NCBI RefSeq assembly: GCF_029407905.1
Contig: NC_073630.1
Span: 34,011,001 to 34,075,000, forward strand
Direction of reading: 5' to 3'
Source: Bubalus kerabau
Taxonomy: Eukaryota; Chordata; Mammalia; Artiodactyla; Bovidae
Length of the DNA: 64,000 nt
A program made the position numbers and the translations under genes. The notes under the pieces were generated by a model that was not told where the DNA came from, did no database searches, and was given only the letters and a program-made list of their open reading frames with translations. Below are positions 47,036 through 58,399 of the stretch, piece by piece (positions within the stretch are counted from its first letter, which is position 1; each line of letters begins with the position of its first letter).

Positions 47036-48334
47036 ATCTATTTAAATCTCACCTAGTATGAGATAGAAAGCCCACTGGATCTGGCTTATCTGCCTGGTTG
47101 ATTTGCAAGATCTTCCAAAATTGAAATACCAGTTATACTTGAAGTATTTCAAAGAAAAAAGAATCAACATTAAAAGAATTTTTTCCAGAGTGGGAGTGGC
47201 TGTGTGACTATCCCATGTATTTCATGTGCTGTGCTTTCTATGGACAGGAACTCTGAGCTTCCATTTCCTTGAGCTTGATTAGGAGATTAAAGCATCAGAG
47301 AATGTTCAACGTCTTCCCATGTTTAATTATGTGGTTTGCAACCCCAAATAAAAAATGAGCAGTGATTCATGTCACATTTTACAGAAAAATATTTAAAATG
47401 TGAAGTTGAGGGGAACCCGCTAGACTGAGGGAAGATTATGCACATCTCACAAATGACTTGAATTAACCATGGATACATGCAGATCACCTATATGCACATC
47501 GAAACAGACTTGAATTTAAACTTGACTTGCCCTTGTCATTTATGTCACCATGGAAGTTCTGGGTGTGGGCAAGTAGATATAAGCACACAGTAAAACAGGT
47601 AAAGGGAAGCTAAACAAATATTTAATGAGAACCAAAATCATTACAAGATTTTCTTGGTTCACAGAGTAAAGATGGCCTGCTTGTTTTCATTGTGCTATAA
47701 AAAAGGCGGTTGGAAAGTCTGTCTTCAGTCATCACGCCCTGTTGAAAAACTACACTGTCCTCCCTTCAGTTAAGGTATGATTTTTATTTCCGATCTAATT
47801 AAAACTAGAATTACAATCTTAGAATGAATCACCTATGTAAATATGTAATATAACTTTTTCTCACTCAATATTTAAGAAAATATTTTAAAGACCTTAAGAA
47901 AAACCTGCATTCCCATCCAATTCCTGCACACAATTTAAACTATTCTTTTTTTACTATTATATTCAGACTTCCTGGGAAAAATAGAAGTACTCCCTTGTTT
48001 TGAATTACTCCATGGGATCAATATACATCAATATATTGATCAATATACTTTATATATCAATACACATCAATATACTTTGGGCTCAGCTGTTATGTATGAG
48101 ACTTGACAGCAGTATTAAGGTCTCTTCAATCATTGGAAATGTTCAATTCATAAATCCTTGATATGTCTCCGTGGAGCAAAGGTTAAACAGATGACACAAA
48201 GGTTAAATAGATGACCGTGAATAAGCCTGGATTGGAATCAGCCTAGCTATGTCAATATTCATGTGACTTTGGGAATAAATAGGTTTATCCACTTGAATAC
48301 AATTCCCTTATGAGTAAAATAAGAGATAATAATC
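47036..48334. other. Repeat-poor intergenic island
   Basis: No mobile element is recognised in about 1.3 kb. It includes the TATA-like arrangement at 47,694. The 48,000-48,080 part has short ATATCAATATA repeats. Confidence 0.5.
47694..47779 (+). promoter_or_regulatory. Candidate TATA promoter with first-exon-like sequence
   Basis: TATAAAAAAGG at about 47,694 is followed about 30 bases later by ACTTCAG/CATCACG-type sequence and, near 47,777, by AAG|GTATGA, a good splice donor. A short TATA-driven non-coding first exon would look like this. No downstream exon was found, so this is only a candidate. Confidence 0.2.
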
Positions 48335-48546
48335 AGTTATCCCTCATTATCCTCCAGGGATGGTTCCAGAAGCCCCCCATGGACACCAAAACCCACAGAT
48401 GCTCAAGTCTTTTGTATAAAATTGCCTGATAGAGCCAGCCCTCCAAATCCATGGGTTCTGCATCCAGGGACTCACTGGGCTACAAACTGATCCATAGTTG
48501 GTTGAATCCGAAAATGGAGAACCCACATAAGGAGGGCTGACTGTAC
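48335..48546. mobile_element. Tigger/MER2-like DNA transposon
   Basis: CAGTTATCCCTCATTATCCT, GACACCAAAACCCACAGATG and CTCAAGTCTTTTGTATAAAA open the element. CCAGCCCTCCAAATCCATGG and GAGGGCTGACTGTA close it. The ends are inverted relative to each other as in a short TIR element. Confidence 0.7.
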
Positions 48547-49378
48547 TTGCCTCAGAATCCTCTCGCCTTACCAGACGCAGGGAAGGACAGCAAGTCCTGC
48601 CCCACTCATCACCTTTAATCCAGAAATGCCACCATGTCGTGTGTGTCCTTGGAGGCCATTAGGCAGGGACCCATGTCTGTGACCTGCCACCTCTGTGAGA
48701 CGGAGTGAGCCTCTGAGTTGAAACTGAAAGTGGGAGCCCTCTAGGTTAGAAAATAAAGTTTAGCCACTTCCTCCCAGAGACTCACTGGACATGCTTGTCA
48801 ATTAAGCCTTTGATTTACTTCCCTTCTTAGGAAGGATTCTTCAGGATCTCTTTGTTTCTCATCAGGTCCTTAGAGCACAGTTCTAGTTTCCAATCCTTTT
48901 TCAAACTTCCCACACATACTCTATTGGTGATTTTCTTTCTTTCCTTTTTTTTTTCTTTTCACTTTCAAAACTGCAGAATTGGATAAAACTCCTCAAATTC
49001 TCCTAGGTCCAACTTAGCTGCTGTAGAGAGAAGTGCTGGCAGGGGCCTGAGCTGGACCAGAGGCGGGTCTGAACACAACAGCTGTCTTCGTGGTTGTGCA
49101 GAAACAATTGAGTTATAACGTCAGCATGAAATCCTCATCCTGCCGGTTTTTTCCGGGCGTTGAACTCAGACCTCCTTTAAGCCATGATGTAGGCAGGGTT
49201 GGCATGACTCCAGTGTAGCAGCAACTTCTGCATGATTGGCCTTGTGTGCATTTTCTGAGTGACTCCTAAATGTTTGATACCTTAAAGATCCACCTCTCCA
49301 ACCATACTGTGTCACTCAAAGCACCAGAGGGACAATTTGGAGCATCTGTTGTTCCAAAGATGCAGTTACTGTTTAGAC
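48547..49378. other. Intergenic unique DNA
   Basis: No gene or recognised mobile element. It includes a pyrimidine-rich run near 48,940-48,960. Confidence 0.5.
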
Positions 49379-49775
49379 TGGTGTGTTCGTTTCCTAGGAC
49401 TGTGATAAAAGAACACCACATATTAGAGGGCTTGAAAAGCAGACGTGTTTTCTGGCAGCTCTGGAGGGCAGGAATCAGGTCCAGATGTTGGCAGACTAGC
49501 TTCTCTTCTCTCTCTGTTTGCCGCCTTCTCACTGCATCTTCACAGTTTCTTTCTTCTGTGTGGAGGTAGCCTGGCATCTCTTTATGTGTCCAAATGCCAT
49601 CTTACAGCACACCAGTCAGATTCAGCTGGGCCAACTATAGTGGCCTCATTTTAAACAAGTCACCTCTTTCAAGGCCCTGTTTCCAACTACAGTTACATTT
49701 TGAAGTACTGGAGCTTAACGCTTAATTATAATCCAATGTGAATTTTGGGGGCATACAATTCCAATCACAACAATT
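49379..49775 (-). mobile_element. MaLR/MLT1-like LTR remnant
   Basis: GTTCGTTTCCTAGGACTGTG at the start and AATTTTGGGGGCATACAATT at the end, with CAAGGCCCTGTTTCCAACTA between, match the reverse complement of MLT1-type LTRs. An open frame across it is not supported as a gene. Confidence 0.65.
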
Positions 49776-49803
49776 GGGTTTAGTCTACTTTAGAAGTACA
49801 AAC

Positions 49804-50893
49804 ATCTACTTCTGCTTTATTGACTACCCTAAAGCCTTTGACTGCGTGGATCACAACCAACTATGCAAAATTCTTAAAGAGATGGGAATACCAGACCACT
49901 TACCTGCCTCCTGAGAAATCTATATGCAGGTCAAGAAGTAACAGTCAGAACCCGACCTGGAACAACAGACTGGTTCCATATTGGGAATACATCAAGGCTG
50001 TATATTGTTACCCTGCTTATTTAACTTATATGCAAAGTACATCATGTGAAAAGCTGGCTGGATGAAGCACAGGCTGGAATCAAGATTGCCGGGAGAAATA
50101 TCAATAACCTCAGATACGCAGATGATACTACCCTTATGGCAGAAAGTGAAGAAGAACTAAAGAGCCTCTTGATGAAAGTGAAAGAGGAGAGTGAAAAAGC
50201 TGGCTTAAAACTCAATGTTCAGAAAACTAAGATCATGGCATCCGATCCCATCACTTCATGGCAAATAGATGGGGAAACAATGGAAACAGTGACAGACTTT
50301 ATATTCTTGGGCTCCAAAATCACTGCAGATGGTGACCGCAGCCATGAAATTAAAAGACGCTTACTCCTTGGGACAAAAGCTATGACAAATCTAGACAGCA
50401 TATTAAAAAGCAGAAATGTTACTTTGCCAACAGAAGTCCATGTAGTCAAGGCTATGGTTTTTCCAGTAGTCATGTACGGATGTGAGAGTTGGACCATGAA
50501 GAAAGCTGAGCACCGAAGAATTGATGCTTTTGAACTGTGGTGTTGGAGAAGACTCTTGAGAGTCCCTTGGACTGCAAGGAGATCCAACCAGTCCATCCTA
50601 AAGAAGTCAGTCCTGAATATTCACTGGAAGGCCTGATGCTGAAGCTGAAACTCCAATATTTTGGCCACCTGATGCAAAGAGCTGACTCATTGGAAAAGAC
50701 CCTGATGCTGGGAAAGATTGAAGACAGGAGGAGAAGGTGATGACAGAGGATGAGACAGTTGGATGGCATCACTAACTCAATGGACATGAGTTTGAGCAAG
50801 CTCCAGGAGTTGGTGATAGACAGGGAGGCCTGGCGTGCTGCAGTCCATGGGGTTTCAAAGAGTTGGACATGACAGAGTGACTGAACTGAACTG
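49804..50893 (+). mobile_element. BovB (RTE) LINE relic with reverse-transcriptase part
   Basis: About 1.1 kb of BovB. The translation shows a reverse-transcriptase region with YADD followed by TTLMAESEEELKSLLMKVKE, then YGCESWTMKKAEHRR. The frame shifts between about 49,870 and 50,046 and a stop lies at 50,636, so the protein is broken. It ends in the CTGAACTGAACTG motif. BovB is known for its horizontal spread between reptiles and ruminants. Confidence 0.95.
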
Positions 50894-51349
50894 AAAGTCC
50901 ATTGGGTATTTTTAGTGGGAAAGGGTTTAATGCAGGGAATTAGTTACTTATACAAATGTTGGAAGGCAGTGAAGTTGATGCTACTTTAAAGAAATTCATA
51001 GGTGCAGAAATCAGAACTTCAGCCACTGACAGGTTCAGCTCTTTGCAGTAAGTGTGGGCTGCTTAAGAGAAGGCCTGGACGTGAGTGCAGAAAACCCTTC
51101 CTCTGTCTTCTGCCAAAGCCCAGCTGCTCCTTGACAAATAAACTTTTCCTTCTCTTTCTCTTTCAGACATCAGATGAACACGTATCATTGGCAGAATCTA
51201 TCACACAACACGACTAGAAAGGGGGTGCCAAGAAATAGAGTTCTGAGGATCTTCCCCCAGCCTGAAAGGAAGACTGTAGAGTGGAAATGATGCTGAGTTA
51301 GCAACAAGCAGAGGGGCTGAGCCACAGAGTAATCGTCTTCCTCCATCCA
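50894..51349. other. Intergenic unique DNA
   Basis: No gene or recognised repeat. Short open frames are not supported. Confidence 0.5.
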
Positions 51350-51610
51350 CTCATTCCTGCATTCAAGCCCTATTCTGTTCCAGGCATTGTGCTAAGTCCT
51401 CACAGTAGATGCAGGCCAAGACAATCATGAGCTTTTCAATTGACAGTCACCATTGAAAGTGGCTTTGAAACTTCTTTAATCTCTAGCAAAACCTATGAAG
51501 TAGATACGGCTGAGGAAACTGAGGGGCAGGGAGGCTGGGTAATTCACTCAAGACCAGGCAGTTAAAAAACAGCAAAGTTGGGATAAAAATCCAAGCAATG
51601 ACTCCAACAG
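51350..51610 (+). mobile_element. MIR-like SINE
   Basis: TATTCTGTTCCAGGCATTGT, GCTAAGTCCTCACAG, GCTGAGGAAACTGAGGGGCA and GGGTAATTCACTCAAGACCA follow the MIR core in order, with an inner insertion or expansion. Confidence 0.65.
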
Positions 51611-51894
51611 TAACCATGCTCCATCTTCAAAGGACACAGTCTCTACCCCTTGAGTTTATAATCTTGCAGTAGATATGGAACCATTAATTTGACAAATAAT
51701 TAAAAATTAATTTTCTTCTAGAGAAATATCTTGTTCCTTATTTATAAGGAAATCAGCCCTGTTCAGTACCATCCTCATTTCTGCTCTTCTGCAAAGTCTC
51801 TCTCTTTCTCTTAAAGTCTACTTTCTCTTTCTCATCTACTTCACACTCAGCTGATGACCTTGACTCTGGTGGATAAGAGAGTAGATGTTAATGG

Positions 51895-52395
51895 GCATTC
51901 ATTACTTCAATTCTGTAATAGGGTTCTACAGAGAAACAGAAACTATAAGATGTATGCACAAATAGAAACTAATTATAATGAATTGGCACATATGACTTTA
52001 GAAGCTGAGAAGTCTCACAATCTGCAGTCAGCAAGCTGAGATCCAGGACGGTGTATTTCTAGTCCAAGAGCCAACAGGCTCCAAATCGAAGAGGCAATGT
52101 CTCAGTCCAAGTCTGAAGGCAGGAAAAGACCAATGTCCCACCTCAAGGCAGTCAGGCAGCAGACAGTGTCTCCTACTTAAGGTAGAGTCAGCCTTTGTGT
52201 TCTGGGCTGGCCTCCAACTGCGTGGGTGAGGCCCACCCACACTGGAGAGGGCAGTTGGCTTTACCCAAATTGATGACCAATTCAAAGGTTAATCGCATCT
52301 GAAAGGACTCTCCCAGACACTCAGAACAATGCTTGACCAGGTATCTACCACCCAGGACCTGGTCGAGTTGACAAAAAGTTAACCATCACAAATGC
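51895..52395 (-). mobile_element. LTR-like mammalian interspersed repeat
   Basis: GGGTTCTACAGAGAAACAGA starts it and GAGTTGACAAAAAGTTAACC ends it. It is the reverse complement of the element at about 54110-55140, so both belong to one family. I cannot name the family with confidence. Confidence 0.6.
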
Positions 52396-53154
52396 TTTTC
52401 CCATTCCTACCTCCCAAATTACTCGTGCTCACTTGCACACAAGCCCTCACGGACCTCCGCAGCCATGCTCTCCACTGGCTCTGTCCAACAGAGGCACACA
52501 CGCAGCTCTTTCCCAGTTTCTGAAAGTCATCCTCCAACCCCAACAACCAATTCTCTTTCTGTATTTCCCCACATATGTTCCCTAGTTTCCTCTTTCACTA
52601 TCCTCAAGTCCGGCTTCAAAAAATATCTACAAACTTAATGGATTAGAAACTATGTGTCTAAGCAGAGGTCACAGGAAAACTGAAAGCCTCAAACCAGGGG
52701 ACGTAATTCTTCCACCTAGAACTGCCAGATAGGAAAACAACGTATGGATTGTCTGGGCAAAGAAAAGAGCTAGTTAGACCTGTGGCAAACCTACAGTTTG
52801 CCACATGTTATATATATTGAGATATTACAATAGAAAAAAGTAAAAATACAAAATATATCCGAGCTGTCTTTTGAAACAATAATACAGAATTGCCACTAAC
52901 ATAAATAAGAAGTCAAAGAAAAAGCAGAAATGCGCAGTGTTAAGAAAGAGAATGGATGAATGTGATATTGTGATTTATAGTAAGAAATATGTTCAATCTT
53001 CATCTGTTTCTGGCACAGAGCTCCCCAAACCTTGGGAATTTCCTGAAGGACAAGAGCAATGGGAGCATCTTTTGTTATAATATTTGGTAGCAGTTCCTCA
53101 AATGGCTTCAGAGCCATAAACATGAAATGGATGTCTTGTTATTCTCAACAAGCC
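52396..53154. other. Intergenic unique DNA
   Basis: No gene or recognised mobile element is seen in this A/T-rich stretch. Confidence 0.5.
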
Positions 53155-53930
53155 CTTTCCACCACACCTGAGTTTAGATTAATGAGGTGACTTTTGCAAA
53201 GTACCTAAGGATGGGGGCTGGTTGTCAGGGGAACCAACCGTGAATATTGTTGCTTAGGTGCTAAGTCATGTCTGACTCTTTTGCAACCCCATGGACTGTA
53301 GCCCACCAGGCTGCTCTGTCCATGGGTTGAGTAGAGAGGTGGAATACTCAGTCCCACCCTAAGATTTCCAGGGAGAAGCGAGGGGCTGGAGGTTAAATGA
53401 GTTACCAACAGCCAGTGATTTAGTCACTCATGCCTGTGTAGTGAAGCCTCCATAAAAAGCCAAAGGAAGGGGTTTGGAGAGTTTCTTGGTGGGTGAATGA
53501 TGTGGGGAGAGTGGGCACCAGGAAGAGAGGGCATGGAGGCTCTGTGTCCCTTCCCACACCTCGCCCCATCCTGCTCTATCCTCTGGCGGAGCCTGAGTTG
53601 TGTCCTTTTATAATAAACCAGTGGCCTAGAAAGTAAAATGTTTGTCTGAGTTCTGTAAGCCACTCTGGCAACTTAATCGAACAGAACAAGGGGCTTGTTG
53701 GAGCCTCTATAGCTGGTTGGTCAGAAGCAGAGGGAACAACTTGAGCTTTTGACTGGTGTCTGCCGTGAGGGCAGAGAGGGTGGGTGTATGGGAGAGAACA
53801 GTCTCATAAGACAGGGATCTCAACCTGTGGGGTCTGATAGGGCCTCTGGGTAGGAATAGTGTCAGAATTGACCCCATCCAACTGGTGTTGGCGGATTGCA
53901 TCCTAAGTGTGGGGAATCCCTTCAACACAC
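53155..53930 (+). mobile_element. ERV-type LTR with nested Bov-tA fragment
   Basis: CCATAAAAAGCCAAAGGAAG is a TATA-like signal, then CCTTTTATAATAAACCAGTG is a polyadenylation signal, followed by CTGAGTTCTGTAAGCC and GGTCTGATAGGG. This is the promoter, R and U5 layout of an LTR. A Bov-tA fragment lies within it at about 53,250-53,326. Family not resolved; non-coding. Confidence 0.6.
53250..53326 (-). mobile_element. Bov-tA 3' fragment
   Basis: GCTAAGTCATGTCTGACTCT and CCCATGGACTGTAGCCCACC are the complement of the Bov-tA 3' end. It interrupts the LTR-like element. Confidence 0.8.
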
Positions 53931-54109
53931 ACACACACACGAATTGGGAACACAATCCCTTTAGGAAGAAATATTATTTCCCAGGGAGGAAATAATGATA
54001 AAAAAAAATAGTACCTAATTTTATGAAAGTAAATGTAGAAACCTGAATAAAAGAGATGATTTTGTTTAAAAATTGACTGCAGAAGAGATAGTAATGGTAA
54101 ACCCCAAAG

Positions 54110-55140
54110 GGATGGTTCATTTTATCTGTCAATTTGCCTGTGGTAATGGGTGCTCAGAGAGCTGCTACAACATGACATCTGGGTATCTGTGCAGCTGTTG
54201 GTAGTAGGGCATTTGATGGGTAGACAAAGTGGCATTTGATAAGGAGACCCCGCCTCATCCATGCAGGTGAGGATCATCCATTCCATTAAGGCTTGAACAG
54301 AACGAAAGGCAGAGAAAGGGTGAGTTTGCTTTAGCGGGGCGTTTATCTTCTGCTCTTAGACATCAGTCCTCCTGGCTCTGGGGCTTTGGGACTTGGGCCA
54401 TACCTTACACAATGGACCCCCTGGTTCTTGGGCCTTTGGGTTTGGACTGGAGCCCCACTGCTGGCTTCCAATGGCTTCCAGCTTGCAGACAGCAGACCTC
54501 AGCCTCCATAACTGGTAAGTCAACTCCTCACAGTAAATCTCGTTCTGTCGCAAAGGTATCGGACACAAGAGGATGGTCACCTCCCAGGTCTCAGGTGAGT
54601 CTCCAGGAGGGCCACCCAGTGAGGGGCTTTCGCAAGAGTGAATTCAAGAGCGAGTGAAGTGAAAGCAGTTCTGTGCAGAGAAATGACATTCGTAGATAGA
54701 ATGAGGTCCAAGTCAGAAGGCGAGAACGGCCTGGGATAAGGGGGCAGTTAGTTTAATGGGCTGGGTAATTTCATAGGCTAGAAAATGGGAGGATTATTCC
54801 AGTTATTCTGGGGAAGCGGAGAGGATTTCCAAGGATTGGGCCACCACCTACTTCACGGTTTTTTATGGTCAGCCTGGGAGCTGTCATGGCACCTGTGGGT
54901 GTGTCATTTACAGGCTAACTAATGTGCTACAATGAGCATACAGTGAGGCTCAAGATCCCCTGGAAGCTGAATTTTTCACCATCTTGAGTCCAGTTGGTTC
55001 TAACCAGTTTATGTCGTATCTGCCATGGCTGTGTCATTTTTTTAAAGGTTGTACCCTGCCTCCTTCTCTCCTGTCTGATTTTTATTTATATATATCCAAT
55101 TGGTTCTGTTTCTCAGGAGAACACTGATTAACACACCCAA
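54110..55140 (+). mobile_element. LTR-like repeat split by a second LTR-like insertion
   Basis: The outer element starts GATGGTTCATTTTATCTGTC and ends GGTTCTGTTTCTCAGGAGAA. Its middle carries CTTGCAGACAGCAGACCTC. An insertion of about 530 bp (54,545-55,075) contains GTCATGGCACCTGTGGGTGT, typical of a ruminant ERV LTR. Names are uncertain and no protein remains. Confidence 0.6.
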
Positions 55141-55422
55141 CAATCATGAAAGAAATCAAGAAAATAGCCAAAGATTTGACCCCACAAGAAAGCTTTAGAT
55201 CATCGTGGTGTCCCCAATGGATTATACTACGTTTTCAGTAAACAGATAATTCCGATACCGTTTTAACTGCCACAGGGCCCTGGGAGAAAAGAAAATTTCC
55301 CATGACTATTATTTTTTTTTAACAAAGCATGTATATCTTTGGACAAAATGCAACCAAAAAAAAAAAAATCCAAAATAACAACAAATAAACCTCATAGACC
55401 AGTTTTACTAAGGCATAACTGA

Positions 55423-55549
55423 AATGGCAACCCACTACAGTGTTCTTGCCTGGAGAATCCCAGAGACAGGAGAGCCTGGTGGGCTGCTGTCTATGGGGTC
55501 GCACAGAGTCGGACACGACTGAAGTGACTTAGCAACTTAGCAGCAGCAA
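55423..55549 (+). mobile_element. Bov-A2 3' monomer
   Basis: GAAATGGCAACCCACTACAG through GTCGGACACGACTGAAGTGA and a short AGCAGCAGCA tail. Confidence 0.85.
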
Positions 55550-55685
55550 CTATGCAAAAATCACAAAATAACAAACGTAATTTGGCACATACTTTTAAAA
55601 ATAATAAACTGTGACCAAGTGGCTTCATTCCAAGACAAAAGTGGCTCATTGCTAATAGCTCTTAATATACTGCTCATGTTCTATG

Positions 55686-55875
55686 TGCTCAGTCATGTCC
55701 AACTCTCTGTGGTCCCATGGGCTGCAGCTCATCAGGCTCCGTTAATGAATTCCCTGGCAAGAATACTGGAGTGGATCGCAGTTTCCTACTCCAAGGGATC
55801 TTCCCAACCCAGGGATTGAACTCATCTCTCCTGCATTGGCAGGCAGATTCTTTTCCACTAGGGCCACCCCTGGGA
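55686..55875 (-). mobile_element. Bov-tA SINE
   Basis: CTCAGTCATGTCCAACTCTC at the left and CAGATTCTTTTCCACTAGGG with GCCACCCCTGGGAAG at the right give a minus-strand Bov-tA. It abuts a BovB piece. Confidence 0.87.
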
Positions 55876-56095
55876 AGAACTGACTTATTGGGAAAGACCC
55901 TGATGCTGGGAAAGATTGAAGGCAAAAGGCGAGTGGGGTAGAAGAGGATGAGATGGTTGGATAGCATTGCTGACTCAATGGACCTGAGTTTGAGCAGAGA
56001 TAGTGGGAGATAGTGAAGGGAGATAGTGAAGGACAGGGAAGCCTGGCGTGCTGCACTCTGAGTCAGATATGACCTAGAAACTGAGCAACAATAAC
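55876..56095 (+). mobile_element. BovB LINE 3' fragment
   Basis: GACCCTGATGCTGGGAAAGA, GATGAGATGGTTGGATAGCA and GACAGGGAAGCCTGGCGTGC are BovB 3'UTR, with a small internal duplication (GGGAGATAGTGAAGG twice). Confidence 0.87.
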
Positions 56096-56119
56096 AACAG
56101 TGCTTCCCAAGTGGTGAAG

Positions 56120-56650
56120 TGCTCTTCCTGAGGGTTCTGAGGTCAAGAGCGAGTTTTACAGAGCATTACAGGAGGCAAATCAGGAGAAAGGCATGACTGG
56201 CAAGGAGGTCGAGGATTTCCTTATAAGGCTGCTGCTGCTGCTGCTAAGTCGCTTCAGTCTTGTCCGACTCTGTGCGACCCCATAGACGGCAGCCCACCAG
56301 ACTCCCCTGTCCCTGGGATTCTCCAGGCAAGAACACTGGAGTGGGTTGCCATTTCCTTCTCCAATGAGCTAGGTGAGCCACCTGAAGCCAAGTTGGAGGG
56401 TTGTGATTGGTAGCCATTCCCTTCTCCAGGGACATCTTCCCAACCCAGGGATCGAACCCACATCTGCATCAGCAGGCAGATTCTTCACCATGAAGCCACC
56501 TGAGGAGCCCCTTGCAAGCAAACCAAAGCTAACTTTTGAGGGTTGTGATTGGTATATTAGCTTTCCTTGACAGTAAGGTGTTTCCTGGAAGTGTGGACTG
56601 ACTGAGATTTGCGACATGGCTCAGACCACTGGGGCAGCCTCCACTCTCTG
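56120..56650. mobile_element. LTR-like segment with two nested SINE pieces
   Basis: Outer sequence (GGTCAAGAGCGAGTTTTACA, GGTTGTGATTGGTATATTAG) looks like LTR DNA and is split by a minus-strand Bov-A (56229-56366) and a minus-strand Bov-tA piece (56417-56512). GGTTGTGATTGGTA occurs on both sides of the second SINE, as an imperfect duplication. Confidence 0.55.
56229..56366 (-). mobile_element. Bov-A monomer SINE
   Basis: GCTGCTGCTGCTGCTAAGTC, CATAGACGGCAGCCCACCAG and TTGCCATTTCCTTCTCCAAT form a minus-strand Bov-A with its GCT (AGC) tail. Confidence 0.88.
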
Positions 56651-56751
56651 GGTCCCAGTGTACAAATTTCCTTTATCACCAGTGAAAGCATTTTTTTCTC
56701 TTTTCTTCCCCTCAACCCCCAAGGCTTTTTTTAATGATATTTTTAAAAAAT

Positions 56752-57270
56752 TGACCTGTCATACAACCTAGATAGCATATTCAAAAACAGAGACATTACT
56801 TTGGCAACAAAGGTCTGTCTAGTCAAGGCTATGGTTTTTCCTGTGGTCATGTATGGATGTGAGAGTTGGACTGTGAGGAAGGCTGAGCGCTGAAGAATTG
56901 ATGCTTTTGAACTGTGGTGTTGGAGAAGACTCTTGAGAGTCCCTTGGACTGCAAGGAGATCCAACCAGTCCATTCTGAAGGAGATCAGCCCTGGGATTTC
57001 TTTGGAAGGAATGATGCTAAAGCTGAAACTCCAGTACTTTGGCCACCTCATCCGAAGAGTTGACTCATTGGAAAAGACTCTGATCTGGGAGGGATTGGGG
57101 GCAGGAGGAGAAGGGGACGACAGAGGATGAGATGGCTGGATGGCATCACTGACTGGATGGACGTGAGTCTGAGTGAACTCCGGGAGTTGGTGCTGGACAG
57201 GGAGGCCTGGCATGCTGCGATTCATGGGGTCGCAAAGAGTCGGACACGACTGAGCGACTGAACTGAACTG
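56752..57270 (+). mobile_element. BovB LINE 3' fragment
   Basis: Contains the last part of the BovB open frame (VVMYGCESWTVRKAERxR type) with a stop, then CACCTCATCCGAAGAGTTGA, GGCATCACTGACTGGATGGA and the CTGAACTGAACTG end. Non-functional. Confidence 0.93.
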
Positions 57271-57271
57271 G

Positions 57272-58020
57272 TGTACAATGCTATATAAGTTTCAGATGTA
57301 CAATATAGTGATTCACAATTTTAAAGGTTATATTCCATTTTAGTTATTATAAAATAATTGCGTTAGTCTCCATCTGTACAATATATCCTTGTAACTTAAT
57401 ATTTTTAAAATTTATTTTGGACTGTGTTTGGTCTTCGATGCTGTGGGGCTTTTCTCAGGTTGTGGCAGGTGGAGGCTACTCTCTAGCTGCCCTGTGCAGG
57501 ATTCTCACTGCAGTGGCTTCTCTTGTTGCAGAGCATGAGCTCTAGGGTACTTGGGCTTAGTACTAGTGGCACGTGGGCTCAGTACTTGTGGCACGTGGGC
57601 TCTAGAGCGCAAGCTCAATGGTTGTGGTGCACAGGCTTGGCTGCTCTGTGGCATGTGGGATCTTCCCAGATCAGGGATTGAACCCATGTCTCCTACATTG
57701 ACAGGCAGATTCGTTACCTCTGAGCCACTAGGGAAGACCTATAGCTTAATTAAGACCTTAAGACCTATAGACTTATACCTAATAGTTGTACCTCTTAATC
57801 CCATCTTGTCCCTCCTCCCTTCCCTCTCCCCACCATAACAGTTTGCTCTCTATGTCTATGATCTGCTTCTATTTTGTTTTATTCACTACTGTGTATTTTT
57901 TTAGATTCCACATACAAGTGATATCATACAGTCTTTGTCTTTCTCTGTCAGAATTATTTCACTCAGCATAATACCCTCCAAGTGTATCCATGTTGCTGCA
58001 AATGACAAAATTTCATTGAA
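57272..58020 (-). mobile_element. L1 3'UTR (minus) with nested CHR SINE
   Basis: GGTGTACAATGCTATATAAG and TATAGTGATTCACAATTTTA lie left, and TTTTAGATTCCACATACAAG with TTATTTCACTCAGCATAATA lie right of a CHR-family SINE. Both are complements of old L1 3'UTR. Confidence 0.7.
57415..57740 (-). mobile_element. CHR-type long SINE
   Basis: TTTGGACTGTGTTTGGTCTT through TGTGGGATCTTCCCAGATCA, then GGATTGAACCCATGTCTCCT and AGCCACTAGGGAAGACC. Internally GTGGCACGTGGGCTC is repeated twice (about 57,568-57,603). Confidence 0.8.
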
Positions 58021-58399
58021 AACATACATTTTTCATTTGTATCCAAGCTTGTCTCTCTGTAAGATGATGTCATGTATGGAATATTTATGAATCCTCACAT
58101 GTAAAAGTTTCGATATTAATACATTCATTAAGTTATTTAAAGCATAAGAACAGAAAAAATGTGCAGCAAATTTTGTTAAGTATGTAATGCAAATAGAAAG
58201 AACTCACTTATGTTCTTCACAAATGATGCTGCAATTTTAAGCAAAATTTGTGCCTCATAGAAAATAACTTTTATTTCATTGCACAAGCTGATTTTTTATT
58301 TTTTATTTTTTTTGATTAAAAAAATATATATATGTTAAGAGCACAAAGGGGACACACCAAAATTCATCTTGTTTAATGTTGAACATTGGGAATATTCCT

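Noticed and set aside
49266..49654. Open frames on both strands near 49.3-49.6 kb
   Set aside because: They overlap an LTR remnant and have no recognisable protein similarity.
50046..50636. 196-codon frame as a possible gene
   Set aside because: It is a fragment of BovB reverse transcriptase with an upstream frameshift and no start context.
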